Below are positions 8,633-20,836 of a stretch of DNA of 64,000 nucleotides, one piece after another. The notes beneath the pieces are model-generated. The model saw nothing but the letters and a program-made list of their open reading frames with translations. It searched no databases and had not been told where the DNA came from. The position numbers and the translations under genes are program-made. Numbering within the stretch: position 1 is the stretch's first letter; every line of letters starts with the position of its first letter. This DNA is from Leptodontidium sp. MPI-SDFR-AT-0119 (taxonomy: Eukaryota; Ascomycota; Leotiomycetes; Helotiales; Leptodontidiaceae): assembly GCA_020726505.1 (NCBI GenBank), contig JAHLEZ010000001.1, forward strand, positions 1,240,001-1,304,000, written 5' to 3'.

Positions 8633-11600
8633 TCTTTCAATTGCTGTTCTATACGTTTGATTATGCTGTGTTGTAAGAATAGAATACAAGACATTAAGCA
8701 ATCAAAAGTATAGTTTGTGAAGCAACCTACCTGAATTCCCTACTTTCTTTAAGAGAGATTTTCAAGGGGCCTTTGACTTTATATAACTTTTTTGATGCTC
8801 CTTGTGATTATTATTAATTTTTTTGTGTGTTAATTTGATTTTCTTTGTTGTTTCTGGGGGAAGTGCGATCCTTAATAATGAGCTTTGTGAAAATCGACAA
8901 TCGCTCGGTTAATTTAATAAAGACTTCTTTGTTAATTCTAGTATGACGGCAAAAGACCGTCATTCTAAATAGGGGTTGAAGTGATTGTTTAGTTTGTTTG
9001 GTCTGTTGAATTAATTTGCTCCCCCGGAAGGTTGGATCATTGCTGCCTTTAGACTTATGTGTTTTCTTGGTGAGAGGAAGAAATCGGGGTTCTGAGAGAT
9101 GAGAAAATCGGGACTTTGATACCCATGCCAGAGCACTCTCCTTGTGGGAGTGTGCACATGGACTGGCCCTTAAATTAAATATGGCGGCATAAAATCTACA
9201 GAAGTTACAGATCTCAAGATATCCAAAGCATTTGAACGTAGAGTGTCAAATCCAGCATCGGTGTAGGAAGTTGCTCTCCATGATAGACATTCGCAACTAT
9301 CGACGAAAATGGAGGTAGTAGACTCAGAACCCACTCAATGCTCGAGAATCTTGTTTATTGCAACTTTAGTAGATCGAGTCAATACAAAAAGGGAGAGCTG
9401 ACTCGTGAATGATGCAATTACTAGGTCAGACAAGATAGTATTTTGGGCTTTTTTCTTTGGAGAGAAGGAACATGGGCTCGCAACCTCTGCGGTGAAATGT
9501 TTAGAAGTCTCGCTGCGTAGAAGATTTTGACCTTGAGCAGTGTTCAATGTTAACGTAGCTACGCAAGGACAGTTGGCCATGAGAGTTATCATCTGAGGGG
9601 CCGGTTTGATATTGAACAAGACAGTTGCATTGAGAATCATTGGTTGCAATGTTCTAGAAAATCGACTGACTTTTTGGCGGTACCTGCACTCTGATATTGG
9701 GGAGGTTTGCACATTTTTCTTCTTTGTCGCCAACAAACACTCGCGACTGGGGACGGTTCCATTAAAAAATCTCAGCATGTTTAAAACTGTCGACTTGGCA
9801 ATGTTCAAGGTACCTGGAAGCGGGAGGGTGCCAAGACCAAGACTCACAGCCAACAGGAACCGGAAGCGAGGAAGAAAACCTCCAGGCAGACAGCAACCAC
9901 ACTAAAAAAAGGAAAACAGGATATACGTCCCTGCGGCCCTCGCCTCGGATTGATGAGCGAGGCGGGTTAATAAGCTTGACTTTCCGTCGGAGTGAGATGA
10001 TCATTTCCACGGTCAGCTCAGCCTCCACCACAGCATCACAAGTGCAAGGACCAATCATGGCTAGACGGGCCGTACCGAGAGGACACGAGGAGGTGAGACA
10101 AGATGAGAAGATCAGGAAAACGAAACGAAACGAAACGCTTGCGTAGACTCTGACAAAACGATGAGTAAAGAAAAGGGCGGAATGAAGGGGAGGGAATACG
10201 CTTTCCTAAAAATATAAAAATAAATCCCTTTCCGCCCTGTATTGTACAGTACAGGATGAGGCTATCAAACCGAACCCGAAACGGAAAAGCAAAAGAGAAA
10301 GCAAGTCATCGCGTGATGAGACTGGGAATTTTCCGATCCCTCCCTACCTCCCTTACGTATCGGTGTCCGCTTTGGAATTTGGGTGCGTGTGCCCGACTAC
10401 GGAGAGTGGTTTTTTCTTTCTCGACCCTCAACCCATTTGAGTTTTCCCCGTATAGCTAGATACCGTAGGTGGGGGGAGGTATTAATCCCGCAGTTGGGGC
10501 TGTGGAGAGGAAGTGTCTGATCCGTTGCCCGGGATATTGTCGTCGTGGAGATAGATAGCTGAGTTGGGCAAAGTTGATGGCGGCAGGCTCGCTCTTTGTA
10601 GAACAATTAATTGCTTTGTGTGTACAGCACATCACAGCACAGCATAGCCGAGCGACTTGGGTTGAGTTCAGTCGAGTCGAGTAGTCTGTCATACGGTATT
10701 CCCCCACAAGCATGGTCAGTTTCCTTTTTGGTACAGACTGCCTGCCTGCCTGCCTGCCCTGTCCCCAGACTGCCCTACCACTGTCATCCAGTCTCTTGGG
10801 ATGGGACAAGGCCCGTGTCCAACTTTTGAGGCCGTCGAGTGATCCGAGCTCAGAAGAATGTGTGTGCCGCATTCCAGTCGAGGCCTGCACCGGTTTTCTG
10901 CACAGGGATGTGCGGGGATTTATAAATGCATGCATCGACTGTCGGACAGGCCGGAGAGGAGGGTAGGAGGGTAGGAAGGCCGAGCCAGCAACATCCGCAT
11001 CCGCATCAGCATCAATCAGGATTTCCCCTTTATTTCTGTGTATCTGGTGAGGGCGCTGCGGGCCATGTGCTTGAGGTGGGATGGGATGGGATGGGCGTTG
11101 GCAATCGAGTCTCCATCGATAGGAGCGAGCGAGCGAGAGCGGCAGAGATCCAGCCAGGCGTGGCTACGGGACAAAAATGCGGCGGCTACAATTGGTGAGA
11201 AGCCCACGAAGGCGTTTGGGGCAGCGTGGGATTGTGGACAAGCTCGAAGGCAGCCAGAGTCAGAGTCAGCCCCGAGCCAGCAAAGCCAGCGAGCAAGCGC
11301 TTCTGCAGTTGCATTCGCGTTGCATCCCTTCATTCATTGTTGATCGCCGTCGGCCAGTGAGGTTGATCAAAGAATCATGCACTATTGATTGACCGATTCG
11401 TTGCTTTGATGGCTGCCTGGCTGCCCTCCTGTCTCCTGCTTGTCTGCCGTCCTTGTCCTTTCTATTATTGCCTCCTTCTGTCTCGCTGCTGTTGTTGCTC
11501 TTGCTCGTATCGTATGGTGGTGTTTCGTTCGCAGCTGGTTCTATCCCATCCCATCCCATCCTACTCATCATCCCACCATTCTTTCCTGCGCGCCAGCTAG

Positions 11601-12366
11601 TACGGACTGACTGGACTGCCTGGACTTATTGGATGGGGGTCACGCACAACTAACTCACCGTTACCCTCACCGTCACCATTCCTGCTCTGTCTTTCTTTCT
11701 CTCTTCTCTCTTTCTCTCTTCCTCTCTTCCTCCTTTCTTGCTCTGTTCTCCAGCTTCATTTCCTTCCCAGCACTGCGACGAGCTAGCATTCCCAGTTGGT
11801 GTTGTTGATGGTTAGTTGCCCAGCTCCGGCTTGCCCAGACTCTTTCTCTCGACTTCCGCCCTCGCTCGCCCTCGTCACTTCTGCCGCGGCCCCACTCCCA
11901 CTCCCTTGCCCTCGCCCAGCAGCACTACATCATCGGTCGGTCCATAAGGCTGTGCCAACACTGTCCACGTCCCACTTGATTTTTCACTTTTGACCGCCTT
12001 GCCAACCCTCTTCTATCTATTCTCTTCCTCCCCGACAGGCTGCGATTCGGACTCTCCCTCTCCCTCTCCCTCTCAACACAACACCCTGCAAACCTTCAGA
12101 AATTGGGTTATCAAAATCTGCGCATACCCGTCGGGAGTCTGCGTCACACAATACCCATTGTTTGCGAATTTCCGACTCCTCGATTATCGAATATTGACAT
12201 TCGGTTCGCCGCATTCGGTCGTCCGTCCACAACCCGAGACCCGCGGAATTCGTACGAAATATGTGGACGCTACGAAGCAGAAAGAAAACAACAACCTCAT
12301 AACTCTTTGCTCCTTCTTTTCTACCGGAACATTTGGAGCTGGCCGTGAAGGTCGAGTTATCGCACA
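8633..12366. other. 3.7-kb gene-poor region ending in the long leader of the GPCR gene
   Basis: No ORF here has a motif or believable codon use; frames at 9335-9853 (-), 9606-9905 (+) and 9762-10058 (-) overlap and conflict. There is a perfect 7-bp inverted repeat with a 7-nt loop at 8942-8962. From about 10.6 kb on there are simple repeats: CTGC units near 10740-10757, GGGAT units at 11076-11096, ATCCC units at 11543-11561, and a CT-rich tract at 11690-11755. ATG 11808 opens a 62-codon frame that would be an upstream ORF if the GPCR leader begins before it. Confidence 0.5.
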
Positions 12367-14520
12367 ATGGCTCCGCTCTCGTCGGGTTTGTTCGCGGATG
12401 CATTGGTTAGGGCAAGCATCCGTCTCGAGACGCGAGGCTTGGGCGGGAGTAATGGCAACAATACCAGTTCGGCACCCTCGCTATCGGATGGACAGAAAAA
12501 CACACTGCAGATTCTGGCTTTGACTTTCTCTGCGGTCAGCGTGGCTTCTTCGGTGTTGACTTTTTACTGGTTTTTGAAAATGCGGAGGAGCTTCAGACAT
12601 GAGTAAGTTCCCATGAAGAACACTCGGTTGGGTTCAGGTACTGACAGGAAATAGCCTCATTATGTTGTTAATTCAGAGCGACATGTTTAAAGCCCTTTGG
12701 TTCATGATATATCCTATCGTCGTTTTCATCCATGGTCCTGTAAGAGATACTTCGACATTTTGCCAAGTCAATGGGTTCATGATTGCTCTGGGAATTGAAG
12801 CTTCTGGTAAACAAGAACTGTTACACCTCGCTAGTCCGTGGCTAACTGTTACGCAGATTTCTCTGTCCTCATGATTGCCATCCACAGTGCACTCTATATA
12901 TTCAGACCACGATCCTCTGGTGGTGAAGGGGGCTTATACCCACATCGAAAGCTGGCGTACATATTATGGGTTGTCTTTCCGCTGTTGATGGCTGGTCTTG
13001 CTTTCATAAATGGTCGCCATGCATATGTCTCGGAAGGCACTTACTGCTACCTACCTGTACGACCTTTCTGGTACCGGCTAGCCCTGGATTGGATCCCTCG
13101 ATATGTGATTTTCATTTTTATTCTCGTCATATACGCATCGATATACTACTATGTACGATTCAAGTTCCAAGGGTTCAACAAGCTGGCCAAGAACAATTCA
13201 GCAAGAAATGACAATTCAATGGGATCAACAGACCAGCCGGTCAAGCGACAGAAACATAAAACCACTGTTCCATCTACTCCAACCCTTGCCTGCCATGGCT
13301 TGATCCCAGATTCCAGACAGGATACGATGACAGAGCAAGCGGCTAGGAAGCCATCCGTCTCGACAGTCGATTCGTATAATCCCGAGCAACGTCCACCATT
13401 GAGGACAACTGGCGCTCATCGCTTTATGTGGCAGAGCTTTTCAGCGCCCGACAACTCCTCCCCGACACCTCCCTCTGAAGGCTCAGTTGAAGAAGACTCC
13501 TTCATTGGCCCATTAACACCTCAACCTCTACCACCAACGTTTCCAGCAGCAATTTCTCCTCGAAACGAGTCATTGTCCGAATTACCATCTCGAGCTACCT
13601 CTTGGCGAGATGGTTTCGTCAGTCGCTTCTCCCCACATAACACGAGCGGTGACACAACAACCAAGCACTCGGTAGTCGACATCTTCACCGTCCTCCGCAA
13701 ACACCCCGACCAATCCGACACCTCAACACCCATTTCACAACTCCAACTAACCAATGCCCAAGGCCAAACGATGGCCGACGCTGAAATGGACAGAACCCGC
13801 GATAAGATCCGACGCCAGCTCCGCTTTCTCTTCATCTACCCCCTCGTCTACATCGGGATGTGGATCCTCCCATTCATCTCACACGGCTTGCAATATTCCG
13901 ACAAATTTGCAATCGACCCGCCCTTCGCGTTGACATGCTGCACCACAATCTCGATCTGCATGCAAGCCTCCGTAGATGCCTGGCTGTTCTCCACGCGCGA
14001 GAAACCGTGGCGCCACATCCCCGGCACCAACGGCGGTTTTTGGGTAAGTCTCAAATTCTGGTCCGACTGGAACGGTTTCCACAAGCGAAGAATCGTACAA
14101 GGACCAGGCAAGACGCGTGAGGAGATGGTGCGTGAAGCGAGAGCAGCGTACCGTCGTCGTGATGAGGAGATTCTGCAGAGGAGGAACCAGGCAGATTCTA
14201 ATCATGCGAGCGGCCATAGAGAGCCGGGGACTAGGAGAGCGGAGTGGTGGGAGGGTGTGGGCGCGGATGGGGCGATGAGTCCTGTGCGCGAGGAGAGTAA
14301 TCCTATGGAGAGGGAGGGTGTGATTGTGTTTAATGAGGAGGCGTTCTCGGATGGTGGGAATACGATCAAGGGGTCTGATACGAAGGCTTCGAAGGAGGAG
14401 GATGATGAGAAGGCGCCTGAAGAGACGGGTGGGAGTTTGAGTACGAGTACTCCAGGACTGGAATCCCCGGTTGAGGAAAATCATACTGAAAAAGAAACGA
14501 CGGATGAGAAACGTACATAA
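12367..14520 (+). CDS. G-protein-coupled receptor, Git3/cAMP-receptor-like
   Basis: Three exons, 12367..12602, 12655..12806 and 12857..14520, give 683 residues. Intron ends are GTAAGT/AATAG and GTAAAC/ACGCAG with a GGCTAACTG branch point. Seven hydrophobic helices are visible. TM1 is ILALTFSAVSVASSVLTFY. TM2 and TM3 flank FCQVNGFMIALGIEASDFSV, a pattern common to the fungal Git3/carbon-sensor family. TM4 and TM5 flank YCYLPVRPFWYRLALDW. TM6 and TM7 follow a third cytoplasmic loop of about 190 residues rich in Ser, Thr and Pro. The cytoplasmic tail is long and acidic. Family members act at the plasma membrane and signal through a Galpha protein to cAMP. The ligand is not predictable, and the choice between Git3/Gpr1 type and cAMP-receptor-like type is not certain. 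Confidence 0.85.
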
Positions 14521-15814
14521 GACGGAAGAGCAGGATTGTGCATAGAACGGAACGGGTCACAACACACGGTACAAAAACAGGACTTGGAGAGGATGGGTGG
14601 TTGGGTGGTTGGATGCATAGGGACGGCGTTTTATACTCTCGGCCTATCAGGGTTGGATCGAGCTTGCAGCTTGTTTTTTGGTCTCATGCTGGGAACATTT
14701 CTCAGGAACGCTTTTTTTTTCTTCAACGGAATGGAACGGAAACGGACAGGATAGGATAGGATAGGGTTGACTGGCGTGTCTACGGACCCGGTCCTGCATT
14801 GCATTGCATGGGATGGAGTTTTTTTTCTCTCCCTTTTTTTAGTCTCCGGTTTTTGGGCGGGATACATAGCTACGGTTATATTACGGCAAGGGATTATGGG
14901 AACATAACTGTCTGTACACAAGAGCTTCCGAACTATTTCGATCGGCGCTTGGTGTTTCAATGGATGGAGGGAGCGAGAGAAAGAGGGAAAATATATCCAG
15001 GGAGGTACCTAGTCACCATGAATATATGGTACTTACTTACTCTCCACCTCACATCTGCCTTCTAACCTTTCAGTCTCATATTCTATGCGTGTATTTATGG
15101 CTGTGCTTGTCCTTGTGCTACTTTGCCCCAGTTTTATTGAACAAAAAAGAAAACGAAACTCGCTTGGTAGAACATAAACAAAACACCCCCGCCCCCTTTT
15201 CAAATCAGGCAGGATCGTCACGTGCCTTTTTTTTTCCCCCTTGAGATTCTAAGAAGATCTGGCCTTTTATCTCCCTTTTTTCTAACCTTGTTCAGTATTC
15301 AAGGCGAGCGAGATGAGCAGATTTGAAATTAAGGAGATAGATATTCCGCTACCACAAACTACGGGAGGCAAACCATACCTACCTACCTTAACCCATTTAC
15401 TTTCGAAGCGATTCATCTATACCTACAGTGCCTCAGGTAGGCAGCCAGCTTATTGAGTACGTTAGCTGTATGAAAGAAGTAAGCCACGCAGAAAAGGGTC
15501 TCGTCGTCGAATATAGAAGATACGACATTGAGTGGGCTTAATATTTACAGGTTAACACAACATGATTGGAGAAGGGGGGGGGGGGTTGGTTTGGAAGTCT
15601 GTTTATTCTCAACTGGGTACTTCCTCCCAAGAGACAACATCATAAGTCCAACCCAATCCCGCATAATGATAATGTCCAACCAATTCCCAACCTCTGTCTC
15701 TTGCTATTCCTGGGGCTCATCCTGCATCTTCACTCTGGTCTGACCTCAATTTTCAGATGGTAGTGTGTCATAATTCCCCCGTTCGGAACACTTGGGACAG
15801 TTGTTACGACGAGT
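14521..15814. other. convergent intergenic region
   Basis: Spacer between the GPCR gene (+) and the 2EXR gene (-). It contains GGATA units near 14748-14766, a run of 12 G at 15574-15585, and several T runs. No coding region is supported. Confidence 0.55.
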
Positions 15815-16834
15815 CTATAATTCCTCGGTGCTGCGATATATCCTCACACTGATTTGTGGGGGCTTAGATATCCCATAGGGATCATCATGATGAAGAGCGC
15901 GCCACTGTTCGAGAAGCGCTTGTCGTGGTGCTCCCTGAGGGGCGCGCCACTGTTCCATGAGCTCCTCTTTTTCTTCGTCGCCAAGTGTATAAAGCCACTT
16001 TCTGTGAGCCGCTATTCCTGCTGCTTTGTGCTTATCTTCTAAGACTTCATGCACATTCCAGTCGTTCAAGGTCCGAAGAGCTTTCTCTACTTGATAGCGG
16101 CATTGTGGTTGCATTCGGTATCTCCAACTATCATACCACAAAATGCCTGACAAATGATCCGGTCCGGCCGGAGGAATGAGCTCCTTCACAACCAGTACAA
16201 GACTGCTGAGGCGTGGGGCCGCATTTGATACATTTCGTATGAAGTGTTCCCATTCATTGGGAGAATGTTGGCAGAGCCACACCGCGAGGTTCTTGAGCCA
16301 CCCCACCGAGCTCTTCCATGGTCCGTCATCCAAGTCCCAACGAGCTCTCGAGCAACGAAGAATCGCACTATAATCAAGCTCGTGCGGATCATAGCTGCTG
16401 GTCCTTTCACGTTCGAGGTTGTTTTTCCTGCGGCCTTTGTCGTCCCATTTTCTGTCTGTGGGAGGCCCAAAATATAGAGTATCCCGATCGAGGCTGAAAT
16501 ATATCGTAGACTGGCGTTGATCCATGAGATCCCATGAACAACTAAAGTGTCGAGCATATTTTCCCAATCCAATAGCTCGACACTCCCTGTTGACTAACAA
16601 TATCGCCGGCACTGGCTCCCGAGCCATGAATGTGTGGTGCTCATGGCCATCCACGTCGTAAGACAACATGCGCACTTTAACGATTCGAGGTTCGAGATTG
16701 TTGGCCCAAGTTTGCCAAATCCTTATCCGGATTTCTTCAGGTAATGCTGGTCTCTGACGACTACGAACTCTTTTGGCTTTCCGTTCTTTCCTGTCGGCTT
16801 TATCCGCTCTTCGTCTCTTTCTACTTGGCGCCAT
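15815..16834 (-). CDS. 2EXR domain-containing protein
   Basis: Single-exon 339-residue protein starting at ATG 16834. The N-terminus is very basic (KRRRADKADRKERKAKRVRSR) and could be a nuclear signal. It is followed by LPEEIRIRIWQTWANNLEPRIVKV and later VPAILLVNRECRAIGL. These match the two halves of the 2EXR domain, an F-box-like domain greatly expanded in Leotiomycetes and other ascomycetes. The domain's biochemical role is not established. The C-terminal half is Trp- and Arg-rich, with two similar segments MEQWRAPQGAPRQALL and LEQWRALHHDD that look like a short internal duplication. Confidence 0.75.
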   Translation of the reverse strand: MAPSRKRRRADKADRKERKAKRVRSRQRPALPEEIRIRIWQTWANNLEPRIVKVRMLSYDVDGHEHHTFMAREPVPAILLVNRECRAIGLGKYARHFSCSWDLMDQRQSTIYFSLDRDTLYFGPPTDRKWDDKGRRKNNLERERTSSYDPHELDYSAILRCSRARWDLDDGPWKSSVGWLKNLAVWLCQHSPNEWEHFIRNVSNAAPRLSSLVLVVKELIPPAGPDHLSGILWYDSWRYRMQPQCRYQVEKALRTLNDWNVHEVLEDKHKAAGIAAHRKWLYTLGDEEKEELMEQWRAPQGAPRQALLEQWRALHHDDPYGISKPPQISVRIYRSTEEL

Positions 16835-17903
16835 GCTAAGAGAGTGTAATGTCAGTATTGTACATTGAAACGACCCTCCAGGGGGAAGTCAACCTTTTGG
16901 CAGACACAGATTCCTATGTCCTCTTCTGGCCTGAAAGCAGCTATTTGACCTCGAAGCTCGTCAGATATACCTTGGCCTTGAACACAGGCTCAAATGAATG
17001 AACGCAAAAATAATCGAAGATCGGGGGTCACCACAAGGACGGCTTAGTCGTGGTATTTATGGCCTTGCGACCAAGGGAAACGTCAGTGGATGATGGGTTG
17101 TTGGTGCTACTGTGTCTTAGAATTGATGGTAGGATACTCTGCGGACTAGCGAGAAGTTGATAACTATTGATATTGATTGTGTATTATGCTTGTGGAAGAA
17201 ACGTTCTGTGAGAAGACAATCTTCTTATGAGGATGTGTACGAAAAGGATATAGAAGGAGTTGATCGGTGGATAGGAGTTCCTTCCTCGATGAGACGAACG
17301 AGGTTGAGAAGAGTCACCACCGAGGATATTCCTTGACCACCACTTGGCATGCAAGTATACATTGAGGATCAGGCGAGAAAAGAAGACTGATGGGATGTTG
17401 CAGGAATATTTCGTCAATCTTGGAGGATTTTTTTTTTTTGTTTTTTTTTTTTTGGCCAATGTCGCGTCATTTCCTCCTCTGCCACAACTTCATGCAATAT
17501 CGTATAGTTGCAATCAGGAAAACCTGTCGTGAATTCCTTGCCAGATAAGGTTTCTCTCCCTCTTATTACTACGTAACTAGGCTAGACTCTCAGGACTTTT
17601 GGAAATATTACCTTTGTTGACTGCTGATGAAGCAAGCTCGCTACAGTAAAGCTTGAGCAAGACTGGGTCTGAAACGGCGACAAGAAAACCGGAAAACCTT
17701 GATATGGTAAAGGAGAAGTAGGGAATACAGCGAATTTGCGCTAAATTCCAAATAATTATGACAAATCATAAATAAAAATATGCTTTTCAACCAAATGCTA
17801 AAGCACAACACCGCCCAAATGCGAATGAAATCCCTGGAAATCCAATGCTTGACAATTTTGTATGCAATCCGTACACGCTTCATCTCTGGGAGCCAGTCAT
17901 TGC
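16835..17903. other. intergenic region between the 2EXR gene and the MFS gene
   Basis: Holds the 5' region of the 2EXR gene and the 3' region of the MFS gene, both minus strand. A poly-T tract with one interruption lies at 17428-17453. No supported gene. Confidence 0.55.
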
Positions 17904-19924
17904 TTACTTCCTCTGACCCAATCTGGGAAGTTTGAGAGGAATAACCATGCAGAACGCCGCAACTGACAATACAGCCGACATGACGAAAGTCGCTCTCAAG
18001 GACGCAGCATAGGCGTCGATGACTTGTTCGCGGTACATTGGTTTGAGAGTGGCAATTGCTCGGACTGATTTTCGGACTTTTTGAATAACCTGGAGAGGAT
18101 GTCAATATTTGAAGGGGAGAAAAGGGGGTCTACGATGAACAAGACAGGAAGACTGACCTCTTCTTTATCTGGTCCAATGACTAGCTTCTCGAGGTAGATC
18201 AATAGCGCGTTCTGGAGGACTAAACTACTCGTCGCCACACCTAACACTGATCCCATCGACCTCCAGAGTATCAAAGTGCTGGTCACAACTGCTTGATCTG
18301 CTTGTTTGGACACAGCAAGGACGGTCATGAATGTCGCTGGGAACATGAAACCCTGCCCAATACTCTGCGGTACGAGGTAAAACAGGTATGCCCAATCAGG
18401 CAAGCCCCTATGCATGAATGACAACTGCACAGTTCCAATAAGGAAGAATATCACACCAAGGACCAGCCAAATCTTCAGGCGCTTGGTATATGTAATTAGA
18501 AAGCCAGTCGCTGTTCCAATCGAGGAGGAAGCGAGAGATGGGACAATAAGTCGAAGTCCAGAACTTGTCGCACTTTCTAACAAGACGGCCTGGAAGAATA
18601 GAGGGATGTTGAACATGACTGCATTCATGATGATAGCGCCGAGAAAATTTGATAATATAAGGCCAGCTCGAGGGTAGCGTGTCAGTAAGTCCAAAGGCAT
18701 AATCGGGAGCGCGACTCGAGATTCGATCCAGATGAATGCGGGAAAGCAGACGGCGAAGATGACTAGTGAGGTTATCACGAATGGATGTGACCATGGATAA
18801 ATGTTGCCGCCCAAGTTGATTCCGAGGATGAGGAATGTGATGGAGGTCGTTAGGAGGATTGAGCCCTGGTAGTCGAAAACTTTCATAGCTTCCCAAACAG
18901 TCCTCTTCTCTGCCCCTTCTGCTAGTCCAAGCTTTCTGGGAACAGTCGTATATGCGATGCATAACCCAACTGCTAGGAGGGGTACTTGGACACCAAATTC
19001 CCACCGCCATCCTAGGCTGTCTGCAATTGCTCCACCAAGAGCAGCACCCAATGCTGAACCAGCACCGTACACGATATTAATGTATGACTGATATGCTCCA
19101 CGAATCTCAATAGGCACCAAGTCACTGGTGATGATAGCACCCATAGACATCATCCCCCCAGCTCCCAGTCCACAAAGAGCTCTCGCGAGAATGAAACTCG
19201 TCATACTTTGCGCGAGAGCACACCAGATCGTAGCAAGTAAGAACAAGGCCATGCTAAATATGTATGGCGATTTCCTACCAATTGTATCAGACAAGCGTCC
19301 AAACAGCGGCTGGAAGCTCGTCGATGTTAGTAGGAATGCAGTCGATAGCCAAGAAGCACTGTTCGAGCTATGGAAGTAAGACGTGATGACCGGATGTGAC
19401 GAGACCATGATCGTCGAATCGAAACAGGCGACAAACTGAGCAGTCAAGATTCCTCCAAAGATGAGCCAGAAAGTCGATACGCTGACGCCAGCGAGGAAGG
19501 GAGATTTCGGTTCTTCATTCTCACCCTCATCCTCTGCCTCTTCAGCTTCTTGGATAGCTTCTTGCGCACTGCCAATGCTGCTTGCATGTGACTTTTTACG
19601 ACGTAAAGTGCTGGAATGACTTGGTGCTCGAGAACTTCCTCGAACTGCGCTGTATCGCCGGGGACCTCGAAGCATAGCCGTCTCCTGCGATTCTGGCTCG
19701 ATTCCTAGACCGCTTGTGATTGACTGGGACCGAGAGAGGAGGTTGTCGAATTCGTTTGGGTCGATGTCTTCATCGTAGGAGTCATCATCTCTGAGTGTTT
19801 CGTCCGACGAGATGGTTCCATGATGAGAGTCTCGTAGATTATCCCGTGGAAGAAGTGAGGTTCGTTCGTTGATTTCATTCTGTTGGCTCCTCGAGCTCTC
19901 CCCAGAAACCCCATTCCCCGCCAT
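17904..19924 (-). CDS. MFS transporter, vacuolar basic amino acid type
   Basis: Two exons, 19924..18158 and 18089..17904, give 650 residues. The intron (GTCAGT donor, CTCCAG acceptor) removes a read-through tail and restores the family C-terminus ending IPLKLPRLGQRK. About 145 cytoplasmic N-terminal residues (Ser- and acid-rich) precede a membrane domain of 12 or more helices. The MFS motif A is GRLSDTIGRKSPYIF. A motif C-like run GAGSALGAALGGAIAD follows helix five. The pattern resembles the Vba/Fnx family, which moves basic amino acids into the vacuole, but drug-type substrates are also found among relatives. The last exon encodes a helix after KVRKSVRAIATLKPMYREQV. Confidence 0.87.
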
Positions 19925-20836
19925 TCTTGAGTTGGATGTGAAGAGTGGGATTCAGGAACTAGAGGTACAGGGACAGGTCTATTAAGCAAGGTGTAACCAA
20001 ACACGCATCTAGAGAATAGAAGTTCCGAAGTAGGTCGTTGGGCTGATCACAATCAAGTCATCTGCAGCTGAAGCCTGGAACTTTAAGCGTACCAGTGGCC
20101 ACTGACAGATGAGGTGAGAGCAGATCGAATTGTCGGATGCAGAATTGCCCCTCGCCGTCTGAAATCTTATCCCAGTATTCGCCTAACAGCACCTGTCGTT
20201 GGTCAATTGATGCGAGACGAAGATATAAACGCAGGAAGAATTGAGGTAGAAGAGACAAGAGAATAGGATTAAAATAATTTCGTCGACTCATCGATATCGG
20301 AGATAGCTAAGGCCCACCGGATGCAGTTTCGAGGATGGCGCAATAAATGCCTGCAACTCCAAAATAACAATGGACTCTTCTTGTCCTAACCAACCGCTGT
20401 CATAAACGAGCATTCGTCCAATTTTCTCGAACCAGTTGCGTTACTGCGCATAATATCATTCAAGCCCTTTTCGTCTGAAAAAGTTCTACTTTCTACCTAG
20501 ATACTAGAACGGCGCCGGTGATAAATGGCAAAAGAAGCTGCCCATTAGTGCCAAGACCGGGGCACTCAGGGGCATTGTCGGCTAGTTTAGTGTCCAACGG
20601 TTCTCTTATCGATAGAAGCAGCAGCATAAAGATATACTAACTCCAGATTGTTTCTAGAAATCCCGTTTTCTTTTATTCATTCTTCTGTTTGAGGAGAAAT
20701 GGTAGATATATTTGTTTCGATCATTTGACTCAACGCAACTCGTAAACAAATTACTTCAATAGATCTTTCTCTCTGTTCCAAATGAGTTGTGCTTCTATTC
20801 TACAATCCGAGTACTCCCAGAATCATTGCAACCTCC
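19925..20836. other. intergenic region between the MFS gene and the nuclease gene
   Basis: Promoter side of the MFS gene and 3' side of the nuclease gene, both minus strand. Only short unsupported frames (for example 20058-20291). Nothing else seen. Confidence 0.55.

Noticed and set aside
8942..8962. 7-bp perfect hairpin ATGACGG/CCGTCAT
   Set aside because: Stable-looking but short; hairpins of this size are expected by chance and no gene boundary or known RNA fits.
9335..10058. Overlapping ORFs on both strands (9335-9853 -, 9606-9905 +, 9762-10058 -)
   Set aside because: They conflict, have no ATG at the stated long-frame starts on the minus strand or no motifs, and I could not build a spliced gene.
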